Origin: an uncultured Intrasporangium sp.
Lineage (GTDB): Bacteria; Actinomycetota; Actinomycetes; Actinomycetales; Dermatophilaceae
Direction of reading: 5' to 3'
DNA: 8,150 bases
Assembly (NCBI GenBank): GCA_937873285.1
Contig: CALMNV010000059.1
Coordinates: 1-8,150, forward strand
Below are positions 1-6,475 of the stretch, in pieces (positions within the stretch are counted from its first letter, which is position 1; each line of letters opens with the position of its first letter). The notes beneath the pieces are model-generated. The model did not search any database, was not told the origin of the DNA, and was given only the letters and a program-made list of their open reading frames with translations. A program made the translations under genes and the position numbers.

Positions 1-2
1 CC

Positions 3-2009
3 GCCTACGCCCAGGCCCTGTCCGAGAAGCGGTCCCGCAAGGGCATGACCCTCCACCGTGCATCCGGCCGGATGATCACGCCGAACTACTTCGGCCTGGG
101 CATGGTCGAGGCCGGCGACGCCGACGCCTTCATCTCCGGCCTGACCTACGACTACACGTCCGTGATCCGGCCGGCCCTGGAAGTGGTCGGGCTGCGCGAG
201 GGCGTGCGGCGGGCCTGCGGCGTCTACATCCTGCTGACCCAGGAGGCGGCCGGCGGCCTGGAGACGCGACCGTACTTCCTGACCGACGCGACCGTGAACA
301 TCGACCCGTCGGCCGAGGACCTGGCCGAGGCGGCGATCCAGGTCGCCGAGCTGGCCCGCGAGCTCGACGTCGACCCGCGCATCGCGATGCTCTCCTTCTC
401 GAACTTCGGGGGCGTCCGCCACCCGCTGTCCGAGAAGTCCCGCCGCGCCGCCGAGATCGTCCACGAGCGCCGCCCGGACCTGGCGGTCGACGGGGAGATG
501 CAGGCGGACACGGCGGTCGTCGCCGACATCGTCGAGCGGCACACGACCGGCCAGCCGGTCCTCGTGGGCACGGTGTCGGTGGAGAAGAGCGAGTACCTCT
601 CCCGTCAGCTGAAGCAGCACGGCGTGCGCCACGAGGTGCTCAACGCCAAGCAGCACGAGCGTGAGGCGGCCATCGTCGCCGAGGCCGGCCGCAAGGGCGC
701 CGTCACGGTCGCGACGAACATGGCCGGCCGCGGCACCGACATCATGCTCGGCGGCAACCCCGAGCACATCGCCGCCGACGAGCTGCGCAGCCGCGGCCTG
801 TCGCCGGTCGAGACGCCGGAGGAGTACGAGAAGGCCTGGGCCGGGGCGCTCGCGGCCGCCGAGGCCGCGGTCGCGCAGGAGCACGACGAGGTGACAGGGC
901 TCGGCGGCCTCTACGTCCTCGGCACCGAGCGGCACGAGTCGCGGCGCATCGACAACCAGCTGCGCGGCCGCTCCGGTCGCCAGGGCGACCCCGGCGAGAG
1001 CCGGTTCTACCTGTCCCTGCAGGACGACCTGATGCGGCTGTTCAACTCGGGCCTCGTGGACCGGTTCATGCAGAGCGCCGGCATGCAGGACGACGTGCCC
1101 ATCGAGTCCAAGATGGTCACCAGCTCGATCCAGAAGGCGCAGGGGGCGGTCGAGGCGCGCAACTACGAGATCCGCAAGAACGTCCTGAAGTACGACGACG
1201 TGCTCAACCGTCAGCGTCAGGTGATCTACGACGAGCGCCGGGCCGTGCTGCGCGGCCAGGACCTGCACGAGCAGCTGCGCATGTTCGTCAACGACGTCGT
1301 CGGCTCCTATGTCGACTCCGCGACCGCGGAGGGCTTCGCGGCCGACTGGGACCTCCCGCGGCTCTGGAACGCGCTTCGCCAGGTCTTCCCCGTCTCCCTG
1401 ACGATTCCGGAGGTGGAGGCGATGGCCGGAGGGCGTCAGGCGGTGACCGCCGAGCTGCTGCGCGAGCAGCTGCTGTCCGACGCGCACCGAGCCTACGACG
1501 AGCGGGAGGAGTCGCTCGGAGAGGAGACGATGCGCGAGGTGGAGCGCCGGGTGGTGCTGTCGGTCCTCGACCGCAAGTGGCGCGAGCACCTCTACGAGAT
1601 GGACTACCTGCAGGAGGGGATCGGACTGCGAGCCATGGCCCAGCGTGACCCGCTCATCGAGTATCAGCGGGAGGGCTACCAGCTCTTCGAGGCCATGATG
1701 GACGGGATCAAGGAGGAGTCGGTCTCGCACCTGTTCTCCGTGGAGGTGCAGGTCGCACCTCAGCCGGAGGTGGGGACCCTGCCGCCGCAGACGGTCTCCG
1801 ACCTCTTCGGCGGCCTGGCCACCGCGGAGGGGGGGCCGGAGGTCACGGTCTCCGGGGTGGACCTGGGGCCCGGGGGCCAGCGGACCGGTGGTCTGCGCTA
1901 CTCCGCGCCGGATGAGACCGGTGAGGTGGTGGAGTCGGCCGCCGAGCCCAGGGCGGTGCGCACCGCGGAGACCCGGGGCGGGCGCAAGGCCAAGCGCAGG
2001 CGCCGCTGA
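3..2009 (+). CDS. secA: Chimeric frame: MaeB phosphotransacetylase-domain fragment joined to C-terminal half of SecA (5' partial)
   Basis: The frame is open to the left edge; the first ATG is at 45, and residues below count from it. Residues 1-159 match the C-terminal phosphotransacetylase-like domain of NADP malic enzyme (MaeB): DPNYFG-like [31 protein letters not shown] and [11 protein letters not shown]. From about residue 160 the protein is SecA, the ATPase that drives preproteins through SecYEG. Visible SecA parts are nucleotide-binding domain 2 ([10 protein letters not shown] near 178, [10 protein letters not shown] at 224-233, [13 protein letters not shown] at 305-317), the helical scaffold and wing ([19 protein letters not shown] near 373, [13 protein letters not shown] near 508) and a basic tail. 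There is no C-terminal zinc motif, as is usual in actinobacteria. About 400 N-terminal residues of SecA are missing, including Walker A/B and the preprotein-crosslinking domain, so this product should not work as a translocase. Either the junction is an artefact or this is a dead fusion. The family assignment of both parts is firm. Confidence 0.9.
   Translation, partial: AYAQALSEKRSRKGMTLHRASGRMITPNYFGLGMVEAGDADAFISGLTYDYTSVIRPALEVVGLREGVRRACGVYILLTQEAAGGLETRPYFLTDATVNIDPSAEDLAEAAIQVAELARELDVDPRIAMLSFSNFGGVRHPLSEKSRRAAEIVHERRPDLAVDGEMQADTAVVADIVERHTTGQPVLVGTVSVEKSEYLSRQLKQHGVRHEVLNAKQHEREAAIVAEAGRKGAVTVATNMAGRGTDIMLGGNPEHIAADELRSRGLSPVETPEEYEKAWAGALAAAEAAVAQEHDEVTGLGGLYVLGTERHESRRIDNQLRGRSGRQGDPGESRFYLSLQDDLMRLFNSGLVDRFMQSAGMQDDVPIESKMVTSSIQKAQGAVEARNYEIRKNVLKYDDVLNRQRQVIYDERRAVLRGQDLHEQLRMFVNDVVGSYVDSATAEGFAADWDLPRLWNALRQVFPVSLTIPEVEAMAGGRQAVTAELLREQLLSDAHRAYDEREESLGEETMREVERRVVLSVLDRKWREHLYEMDYLQEGIGLRAMAQRDPLIEYQREGYQLFEAMMDGIKEESVSHLFSVEVQVAPQPEVGTLPPQTVSDLFGGLATAEGGPEVTVSGVDLGPGGQRTGGLRYSAPDETGEVVESAAEPRAVRTAETRGGRKAKRRRR
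513..524 (+). other. In-frame junction between maeB-like and secA-like sequence
   Basis: The codons for Ala-Val-Val-Ala lie where both families have a similar short string: MaeB reads ADTAVV and SecA reads AVV-DIVERH. Upstream residues match only MaeB, and residues from [15 protein letters not shown] onward match only SecA. The exact breakpoint cannot be set closer than a few codons because both parents could share these bases. Confidence 0.75.
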
Positions 2010-2028
2010 CCGTCAGCCGATGGTCAGC
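2005..2028. terminator. Hairpin between convergent gene ends, possible bidirectional terminator
   Basis: GCTGACC at 2005-2011 pairs perfectly with GGTCAGC at 2022-2028, leaving a 10-base loop. It covers the stop codon of the secA frame and the last codons of the minus-strand Rv3235-family gene. No T-tract follows on either strand, so intrinsic termination is only a suggestion from position and structure. Confidence 0.3.
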
Positions 2029-2525
2029 TGAGTGACGAGCCACCGCCCGTCGAGGCCCTCGAGCCGCAGGGCGATCGCCCGCACCCGGCCGTGGGCGACG
2101 ACGACGGCGCAGGCCTCCACGACGCCGTCCACCGGCTCGCACAGCCGGACGCGCCGCACGACCGCTCCGCGGCGCGTGCCGCCGGACTCGCGCCGGGCGG
2201 AGACGAGCGCGCGTCGAGCGAGCACGGAGTAGATCGGCGGGGTGGTGTGGCGGATCAGCTGCGGGGCGGGGCGCTGCCCGCAGATCACCTCGACGATGGC
2301 CTGCGCCAGCTTGGCGACGAAGGGCGCCGGGTCCCCCAGCTGCTCGCTCCTGGTCCGCCGGCGGTCGAACTGCCCGTCGTCGTCGGGTGGGAAGAAGTCG
2401 AGCGCGAGCGACTCCTGGCGGTATGCCGGTCCGCCGGCGTAGGCCTCGTCAGCTGAGATCGTGCCGGGCGCCGTCTCGGGGATGGGCCGCACCCGCAGCG
2501 GCCGGGGCGCGCCCGAGCGTGTCAC
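2013..2525 (-). CDS. Rv3235-family protein
   Basis: This 170-residue protein resembles the Rv3235 family, actinobacterial proteins of unknown function found near secA. The family-like core is residues 68-168: PFVAKLAQAIVEVICGQRPAPQLIRHTTPPIYSVL-type text, then RRVRLCEPVDGVVEACAVV, then a C-terminal RVRAIALRLEGLDGRW segment. The fold may be related to SnoaL/NTF2-like proteins, but that is inference. Residues 1-65 are charged and proline-rich, probably disordered, with no signal peptide or membrane helix. I chose the GTG at 2525 because it overlaps the stop of the upstream LysM gene in a GTGA arrangement. The open frame continues upstream to 2687, but that part is Arg/Pro/Ala-rich shadow of the LysM gene. 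It is the last gene of a two-gene operon and converges on secA with a three-base gap. Expression probably depends on translational coupling to the LysM gene, since the bases before the GTG offer only a weak ribosome site. Confidence 0.85.
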   Translation of the reverse strand: MTRSGAPRPLRVRPIPETAPGTISADEAYAGGPAYRQESLALDFFPPDDDGQFDRRRTRSEQLGDPAPFVAKLAQAIVEVICGQRPAPQLIRHTTPPIYSVLARRALVSARRESGGTRRGAVVRRVRLCEPVDGVVEACAVVVAHGRVRAIALRLEGLDGRWLVTQLTIG

Positions 2526-3343
2526 GCCGGTCCGCCTTGGCCCGGCGGACGCAGCTGCTGCCCCGGGAGCAGGAGGTCCGGGTCGGCCCCCATGACGTCG
2601 CGGTTCGCGGCATACCACTGCGGCCAGGCCCGCGCCACCTCGGCATCGGTCGCCTGCGGGCCGAGGTGCCGCGCCGCGATCCTCCACAGGCTGTCCCCGC
2701 GGCGCACCGTGACCCGGTCGGTCGTCGCGGCGGTGAGGCGCGGCGGCGGTGCCAGCAGCCGCGAGTCCTCGGGGTTCGACCGCTTGGCCGGCGAGGTCGG
2801 GTGGAAGCCGCCCGTCCGGTCTCCCGCGCGGACCTCGCCTGTCGGTCGGAAGGCGGGGTCCGGGGCCGGCGGCTGCCGGGGGTCGGCAGCCGTCTCAGTG
2901 GGGCAGATGGCCGACGCAGCGGGAGCCCCCTGCAGGCAGGCAGCGCTCGGAGCCGGCGAGACCGGGAGCCCGGACGCCGCGGCCGAGGCGCCGGCCGCGG
3001 CGGCCACGCCGCCGAGCGATGTGCCGAGCAGCACCGCGAGCATGGCGCGCACTGCCCGCGGGGTGACCGCCCGAGTCAGCCGGGCCGCTGCCCGCCCCAC
3101 CATGCCCGGAAGCAGGCTGAGGACGGTGAGGACGGCGCCGAGCGCCAGCCACGCTGCCAGGGCCGCGCCGGTCCACGCCAGGAGCCCGGTGAGGACGTCG
3201 TCAGGGCGCGGCGCCGATGCCGCCGGCGGCCAGGCGTCCTGGGCGACGCGGGCGAGCACGCCGGCAGCGACCGCGCTGGCCGCTGCGCCGACGCTGACAG
3301 CGGCGAGGCGATGGCGGGCGACAGCCGAGCGACAGGGGTCCAT
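2522..3343 (-). CDS. LysM-domain membrane protein
   Basis: This 273-residue protein probably sits in the membrane and binds peptidoglycan. Hydrophobic segments lie at about 13-31, 51-80 and 99-124. A Pro/Ala/Ser-rich linker (125-207) follows, and then a C-terminal LysM domain at about 210-266, with VTVRRGDSLWRIAARHLG at its start and PDLLLPGQQLRPP at its end. The N-terminal part resembles the membrane-anchored LysM proteins that sit next to Rv3235-family genes in actinobacteria. The ATG at 3343 is chosen because a good promoter lies 7 bases upstream and no convincing ribosome site exists; the longer frame to 3484 runs through the promoter and into the neighbouring gene. The last four bases overlap the next gene, so the two are very likely co-transcribed. 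The cellular role (cell-wall anchoring or sensing) is inferred from the domain only. Confidence 0.87.
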   Translation of the reverse strand: MDPCRSAVARHRLAAVSVGAAASAVAAGVLARVAQDAWPPAASAPRPDDVLTGLLAWTGAALAAWLALGAVLTVLSLLPGMVGRAAARLTRAVTPRAVRAMLAVLLGTSLGGVAAAAGASAAASGLPVSPAPSAACLQGAPAASAICPTETAADPRQPPAPDPAFRPTGEVRAGDRTGGFHPTSPAKRSNPEDSRLLAPPPRLTAATTDRVTVRRGDSLWRIAARHLGPQATDAEVARAWPQWYAANRDVMGADPDLLLPGQQLRPPGQGGPA

Positions 3344-3350
3344 GCGGCCA

Positions 3351-3379
3351 TTGAATGCCGTTTGCTTGTGGTTGGTCAA
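3351..3379 (-). promoter_or_regulatory. Leaderless sigma-70-type promoter for the LysM/Rv3235 operon
   Basis: On the minus strand, TTGACC (3374-3379) and ATTCAA (3351-3356) are separated by exactly 17 bases. The -10 ends 7 bases before the ATG at 3343, so transcription should begin at or next to the start codon. This agrees with the lack of a Shine-Dalgarno sequence. The region is visibly more AT-rich than its surroundings. Confidence 0.6.
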
Positions 3380-3394
3380 GGTAGCGTTCGGTGA

Positions 3395-3423
3395 TTGTGC
3401 ATAACGTGTCCCGGCGGCATACT
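3395..3423 (+). promoter_or_regulatory. Sigma-70-type promoter for the 3448 gene
   Basis: TTGTGC (3395-3400) and CATACT (3418-3423) are spaced by 17 bases. Transcription should start near 3430, leaving a short leader that carries the strong GAGGGGGG ribosome site at 3436-3443. It is divergent from the LysM-operon promoter, with the two -35 elements only 15 bases apart. Confidence 0.55.
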
Positions 3424-3447
3424 GGCACCGACACCGAGGGGGGACGG

Positions 3448-3990
3448 ATGCGTTGGGAGCGCCTCTTCGCCGATCTGGAGGCACAGCTCGCGGCTGAGGC
3501 GAACCGCGACCTGGCGTCCGAGGTGGCCGATCGCACGCGGCATGAGCGGTCCCTGCTCGACCTGTCGGCTCGCCTGCTGTCCGGCCTCGGGTCGACCGTC
3601 ACCGTCGCCGCAGGCACGGCGAGCCTGACCGGGCGCCTCCTCGACGTGGGAGGTGGCTGGCTGCTCCTCGAGCCCGTCGCCGGGCGATCGGTGCTCGTCC
3701 CCTTCTCCGCGGTGGACGCCGTCCGAGGGCTCGGCCCTCGTGCGAGTGCGCCGACGGTGCTCGGGCGCAGCTTCGGGCTCGCGTCAGCCCTGCGCGCGGT
3801 GAGCCGGGACAGGGCCGTCGTGCAGGTGGCGCAGCGATCGGGTCGCACGACCATCGGAACCATCGACATGGTGGGGGCCGACCACGTCGAGCTCGCCGAG
3901 CACGCGCCGGACGAGCCGAGGCGCCCTGCAAACGTGCACGGCGTCGTGCTCGTGCCCTTCCTCGCGCTGGTGTCGGTCCGGCGGCTGTGA
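3448..3990 (+). CDS. Conserved hypothetical protein of actinobacteria, no recognised domain
   Basis: I do not recognise a characterised family with confidence in this 180-residue protein; similar proteins occur in actinobacteria without a known role. Residues 1-45 are charged and predicted helical (EAQLAAEANRDLASEVADRTRHERSLLDL). The rest looks like repeated beta-rich units: VTVAAGTASLTGRLLDVGGGWLLLEP at about 50-75 and VVQVAQRSGRTTIGTIDMVGADHVELAEH at about 124-152 have the same plan (hydrophobic strand, small Gly/Ser/Thr loop, G-x-hydrophobic-D turn, Gly or Ala, then a strand) and could be two Sm-like or SH3-like barrels. Each is followed by a VLVPF string (82-86 and 167-171), which supports an internal duplication. 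There is no signal peptide or membrane helix. The ATG at 3448 follows GAGGGGGG (3436-3443) with 4 bases between, and a promoter lies upstream. The barrel reading is inference. Confidence 0.8.
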   Translation: MRWERLFADLEAQLAAEANRDLASEVADRTRHERSLLDLSARLLSGLGSTVTVAAGTASLTGRLLDVGGGWLLLEPVAGRSVLVPFSAVDAVRGLGPRASAPTVLGRSFGLASALRAVSRDRAVVQVAQRSGRTTIGTIDMVGADHVELAEHAPDEPRRPANVHGVVLVPFLALVSVRRL

Positions 3991-3991
3991 G

Positions 3992-4009
3992 CGGGGCTGG
4001 CGCGCCCCG
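3992..4009. terminator. GC hairpin after the 3448 gene, possible terminator
   Basis: CGGGGC (3992-3997) pairs with GCCCCG (4004-4009) around a 6-base loop, starting just after the stop codon at 3988-3990. The gap to the convergent BldC-like gene is only 48 bases, so one structure could serve both. No T-tract is present. Confidence 0.3.
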
Positions 4010-4038
4010 GTCGAGCTGCGAGCCGACCGCGCAGGCAG

Positions 4039-4266
4039 TCAGTCGTCGGCGTCCCCGCCGAAGGGGTGGGCCCGGACGAAGGACCGCGTCTGCTCGTACA
4101 TCCGCTGGATGTAGCCCTCCAACTCGCTCGCCTCGACCCGCCACTGCCCACGCCCACCGACCTTGATCGCGGGCAGCTCGCCGGAGCGCACAAGCGCGTA
4201 CGCCTGCGCGGCGGAGATGTTGAGGATCTCGGAGACCTCCGCCAGCTGGAGGAAGCGCTGCGCCAC
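4039..4266 (-). CDS. BldC-like excisionase-family DNA-binding regulator
   Basis: This 75-residue protein has a MerR/excisionase-type winged helix-turn-helix at residues 4-55: LQLAEVSEILNISAAQAYALVRSGELPAIKVGG followed by the wing QWRVEASELEGYI. It has the size and layout of BldC, the small actinobacterial developmental regulator that binds DNA as head-to-tail oligomers, but I cannot show it is the orthologue. A short acidic tail (GGDADD) ends it. The GTG start at 4266 is supported by AAGGAG (minus strand, 4272-4277) five bases upstream. It is divergent from the SAF/TadZ pair and convergent with the 3448 gene. It could control either its own promoter or the divergent pair through the intergenic inverted repeat; that is inference from position. 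Confidence 0.9.
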   Translation of the reverse strand: MAQRFLQLAEVSEILNISAAQAYALVRSGELPAIKVGGRGQWRVEASELEGYIQRMYEQTRSFVRAHPFGGDADD

Positions 4267-4271
4267 GGATG

Positions 4272-4277
4272 CTCCTT
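4272..4277 (-). promoter_or_regulatory. Ribosome binding site deciding the GTG start of the BldC-like gene
   Basis: The minus strand reads AAGGAG followed by five bases and then GTG at 4266. A possible -10 element, TAGGAT (minus strand, 4300-4305), lies further upstream, but I see no matching -35 at normal spacing. Confidence 0.65.
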
Positions 4278-4340
4278 CGACGAGGCGGTCGACGCCCTCA
4301 TCCTAGAGGGGGCCGTCGGGCGGCCCGCGGATGTCCACAG

Positions 4341-4365
4341 CGTGTGCGGGATCGCCCCGCACGCG
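4341..4365. repeat. Inverted repeat in the BldC-like/SAF intergenic region
   Basis: The arms at 4341-4350 (CGTGTGCGGG) and 4356-4365 (CCCGCACGCG) pair over ten positions with a single G-T wobble around a five-base loop (ATCGC). Seven central pairs (4344-4350 with 4356-4362) are perfect. It lies in the 176-base divergent region and about 78 bases before the SAF gene. It could be an operator or a leader hairpin; the sequence does not decide. Confidence 0.5.
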
Positions 4366-4430
4366 ACTGTCGCCTGCGGCAGGATGAGGTGCGCGCGCCG
4401 GCGGGACCCCGCCCGATGCGCCGCCATCGG

Positions 4431-4436
4431 GGGAGG
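4431..4436 (+). promoter_or_regulatory. Ribosome binding site of the SAF-domain gene
   Basis: GGGAGG lies six bases before the ATG at 4443 and favours that start. The open frame extends upstream to 4269, but that stretch crosses the inverted repeat, is arginine-rich, and lacks an appropriate ribosome site. Confidence 0.6.
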
Positions 4437-4442
4437 GTGGGG

Positions 4443-5105
4443 ATGACGCAGCTGCCAACACCGCGGGCCAAGCGCCTGCAGCGGCCGTCGTGGCGCGAGC
4501 GCCGGCTCGTCGTGGGCGTCCTGCTCGTGCTGCTGTCCGCGACGCTCGGGGCCAAGGCGGTCGCCAGCGCCGACGACCGCACGGCCCACTTCGTCGCGGC
4601 CCGCAACCTCGTGGCGGGGGACCTCATCTCCGCGACGGACCTGCGCCGCGTCGACGTCCGCCTCGACGCGGTGGGCACCGGCTACCTGCGCGCCGACCGC
4701 GGCGCGCCATCGGGCTCCTATGCCGTGCGCGACGTGCGGTCCGGCGAGCTGGTCCCCGCCTCGGCGATCGGCACCGCGGCGCAGGCCGGGGTCCAGCGGC
4801 TGACCGTCCGGGTCGACGCCGTCTCGGCCACCGGGCTCGCGCAGGGCACGGTCGTCGACGTCTTCCTCAGCGAGAAGCCCGCCGCAGCCGGGCCCGGGGA
4901 GCGACGCCGGGCGAGCAAGGCGCTCTCCGCGGTCGGCGTCGCCGCCGTGTTGCCGCGCTCCAGCGGGTTGGGCTCCAACACCACCACCTCGGTGCAGCTC
5001 TACGTGCCGTCGCAGCAGGTGCAGATGCTGGTCGAGGCGGTCGACGCCGACGCGAAGGTCACCCTCGTCCCGGTGGTCGGGGCGCTCGCCCCTCCGGTGC
5101 CATGA
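4443..5105 (+). CDS. SAF-domain protein, CpaB/RcpC-like Flp pilus assembly component
   Basis: This 220-residue protein has a basic N-terminus (RAKRLQRPSWRERR), one membrane helix at about 21-40, and an SAF domain at about 46-110 (HFVAARNLVAGDLISATDLRRVDV, then YAVRDVRSGELVPASAIG). A C-terminal domain of about 100 residues ends in VQLYVPSQQVQMLVEAVDADAKVTLVPV. This is the layout of CpaB/RcpC, a periplasm- or exterior-facing assembly protein of Flp/Tad pili; in actinobacteria many such SAF proteins are unstudied. The gene overlaps the next one by ATGA, so the two are translationally coupled, and the pairing with a TadZ-like ATPase supports the Tad link. No tadA, tadB, tadC or pilin gene is present in the window, so actual pilus assembly would need genes elsewhere. 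Confidence 0.87.
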   Translation: MTQLPTPRAKRLQRPSWRERRLVVGVLLVLLSATLGAKAVASADDRTAHFVAARNLVAGDLISATDLRRVDVRLDAVGTGYLRADRGAPSGSYAVRDVRSGELVPASAIGTAAQAGVQRLTVRVDAVSATGLAQGTVVDVFLSEKPAAAGPGERRRASKALSAVGVAAVLPRSSGLGSNTTTSVQLYVPSQQVQMLVEAVDADAKVTLVPVVGALAPPVP

Positions 5106-6475
5106 CCGACGTCCTGACCGCCCTCGGTCCGCGTTGGGAGGGCCAGGTCGGCGGCACCCTGGAGGCCGCGCGTGGCCTGGCGGTCTCGCGTCGCTGCGCC
5201 GACGTGGCCGAGCTGCTCTCGGTCGCTGAGGCCGGCCTGGGCCGCTGCGCCGTCGTCTCGCACGACCTGCGTGGCCTGGACCTCGCCGTCGTCGCCCGCC
5301 TGCGGGCCAGCCGCGTGAGTGTCCTCGGCGTCCACCCCCCGGGTGACGAGGCGGCCGAGCGCCGGCTCCGTGCGCTGAGCATCACCGTGGTGCTGCCGGT
5401 CGACTCCCCACCCGAGCTGTTCGCCGACGCGGTCGCGAGCGCCTCCCGCGTGTCGCCCACCGAGGACGTGGAGCAGGCTGGTGCCTCCGGAGCGATCGTG
5501 GTGCCCGACGACCTGTCGGAGATCACCGCAGGCAGCTGGCTGCGCACTGCCGACGGCGGGTCGTCGGTCGACGCGCCTGACGCGCCGGGCCTCGGGAGCG
5601 ACGGCCCGCGGCCGGTCGTCGGTCGCCTCCTCGCCGTGTGGGGCCCGACGGGAGCACCCGGGCGCACCACGGTGGCCGTCACCCTCGCGGCCGAGGTGGC
5701 CGCGCGAGGCGGCGCCGTGGTGCTCGTCGACGCCGACACCTACGGCGGCTGCGTCGGTCAGGCCCTCGGCCTCCTCGACGAGGCGCCCGGCTTGGCGGCC
5801 GCCTGCCGCGCGGCCGACCACGGCGCCCTCGACCTGGCCGAGCTCGCCCGGCTGGCGCCGGAGGTGACGAGCGGCCTGCGGGTGCTGACCGGCATACCGA
5901 AGGCGGAGCGGTGGACGGAGATCCGTGCGGCTTCGCTCGAGCGGGTCCTCGCGCTCGCGCGCAGGCTGGCCGACGTCGTGGTCGCCGACGTCGGCTTCTG
6001 CCTGGAGAACGACGAGGAGCTGAGCTACGACACCGTGGCGCCGCGCCGCAACGAGGCGACCCTGACGACGCTCGCCGCCACCGACCTGCTCCTCGCCGTC
6101 GCCGCAGCGGACCCGGTCGGCCTGCAGCGACTCGTGCGCGGGCTGCAGGAGCTGGGCTCCGTGCCCTCGCCGGTCCCCGTCCCGGTCGTCAACCGGGTGC
6201 GCGCCTCGGCGGTCGGTCCGCGCCCCGAGGCGCGGATCTCGGAGTCGCTGCTGCGCTTCGCGGGGCTCGAGCACGTGCACTTCCTCCCCGACGACCGGGA
6301 AGCCGCCGACGCGGCGGTGCTGCTCGGCCGTTCGGTGGTGGAGCAGGCGCCGGAGTCCGCCCTGCGGCTCGCGGTGGGCCGTCTGGTGGACGCCACCCTT
6401 CCGGGCCTCGCCGGACCGACGCGTCCGCGCTCGCGATGGCGCCGGCCGCGAGCGGGTCACGGCGTCACGGGGTGA
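5102..6475 (+). CDS. TadZ/CpaE-like MinD/ParA-superfamily ATPase
   Basis: This 457-residue protein has an N-terminal region (about 1-120) resembling the degenerate receiver domain of TadZ/CpaE (CAVVSHDLRGLDLAVVARLRASRVSVLGV). A low-complexity linker (120-170) follows, and then a MinD/ParA-type ATPase domain (about 174-435). The P-loop is GPTGAPGRTT (181-190), where the usual GKT lysine is arginine and the deviant-Walker lysine is also absent. VLVDADTYGG (208-215) is the following strand with its aspartates, and VVVADVGF (292-299) looks like the Walker B strand. The arginine P-loop is, to my knowledge, common in actinobacterial members, so weak or no ATP hydrolysis is possible. TadZ/CpaE proteins place Tad pilus machinery at the cell pole. 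The ATG at 5102 overlaps the SAF stop (ATGA). The 3' end overlaps the convergent membrane-protein gene by 11 bases. Confidence 0.87.
   Translation: MTDVLTALGPRWEGQVGGTLEAARGLAVSRRCADVAELLSVAEAGLGRCAVVSHDLRGLDLAVVARLRASRVSVLGVHPPGDEAAERRLRALSITVVLPVDSPPELFADAVASASRVSPTEDVEQAGASGAIVVPDDLSEITAGSWLRTADGGSSVDAPDAPGLGSDGPRPVVGRLLAVWGPTGAPGRTTVAVTLAAEVAARGGAVVLVDADTYGGCVGQALGLLDEAPGLAAACRAADHGALDLAELARLAPEVTSGLRVLTGIPKAERWTEIRAASLERVLALARRLADVVVADVGFCLENDEELSYDTVAPRRNEATLTTLAATDLLLAVAAADPVGLQRLVRGLQELGSVPSPVPVPVVNRVRASAVGPRPEARISESLLRFAGLEHVHFLPDDREAADAAVLLGRSVVEQAPESALRLAVGRLVDATLPGLAGPTRPRSRWRRPRAGHGVTG

Noticed and set aside
224..571. Minus-strand open frame inside the MaeB-like segment
   Set aside because: Arg/Ser/Thr-rich shadow of the plus-strand frame, which has clear homology.
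2387..3404. Long plus-strand open frames over the LysM operon
   Set aside because: Composition is Arg/Ala/Gly/Pro shadow; the minus strand carries a recognisable LysM domain and Rv3235-family text.
3201..4589. 462-codon minus-strand open frame
   Set aside because: It spans two divergent gene regions and their promoters and reads as Arg/Ser/Pro-rich noise with no domain.
5000..6460. 486-codon minus-strand open frame opposite the TadZ-like gene
   Set aside because: Low-complexity Arg/Gly/His-rich text typical of the reverse strand of GC-rich genes.
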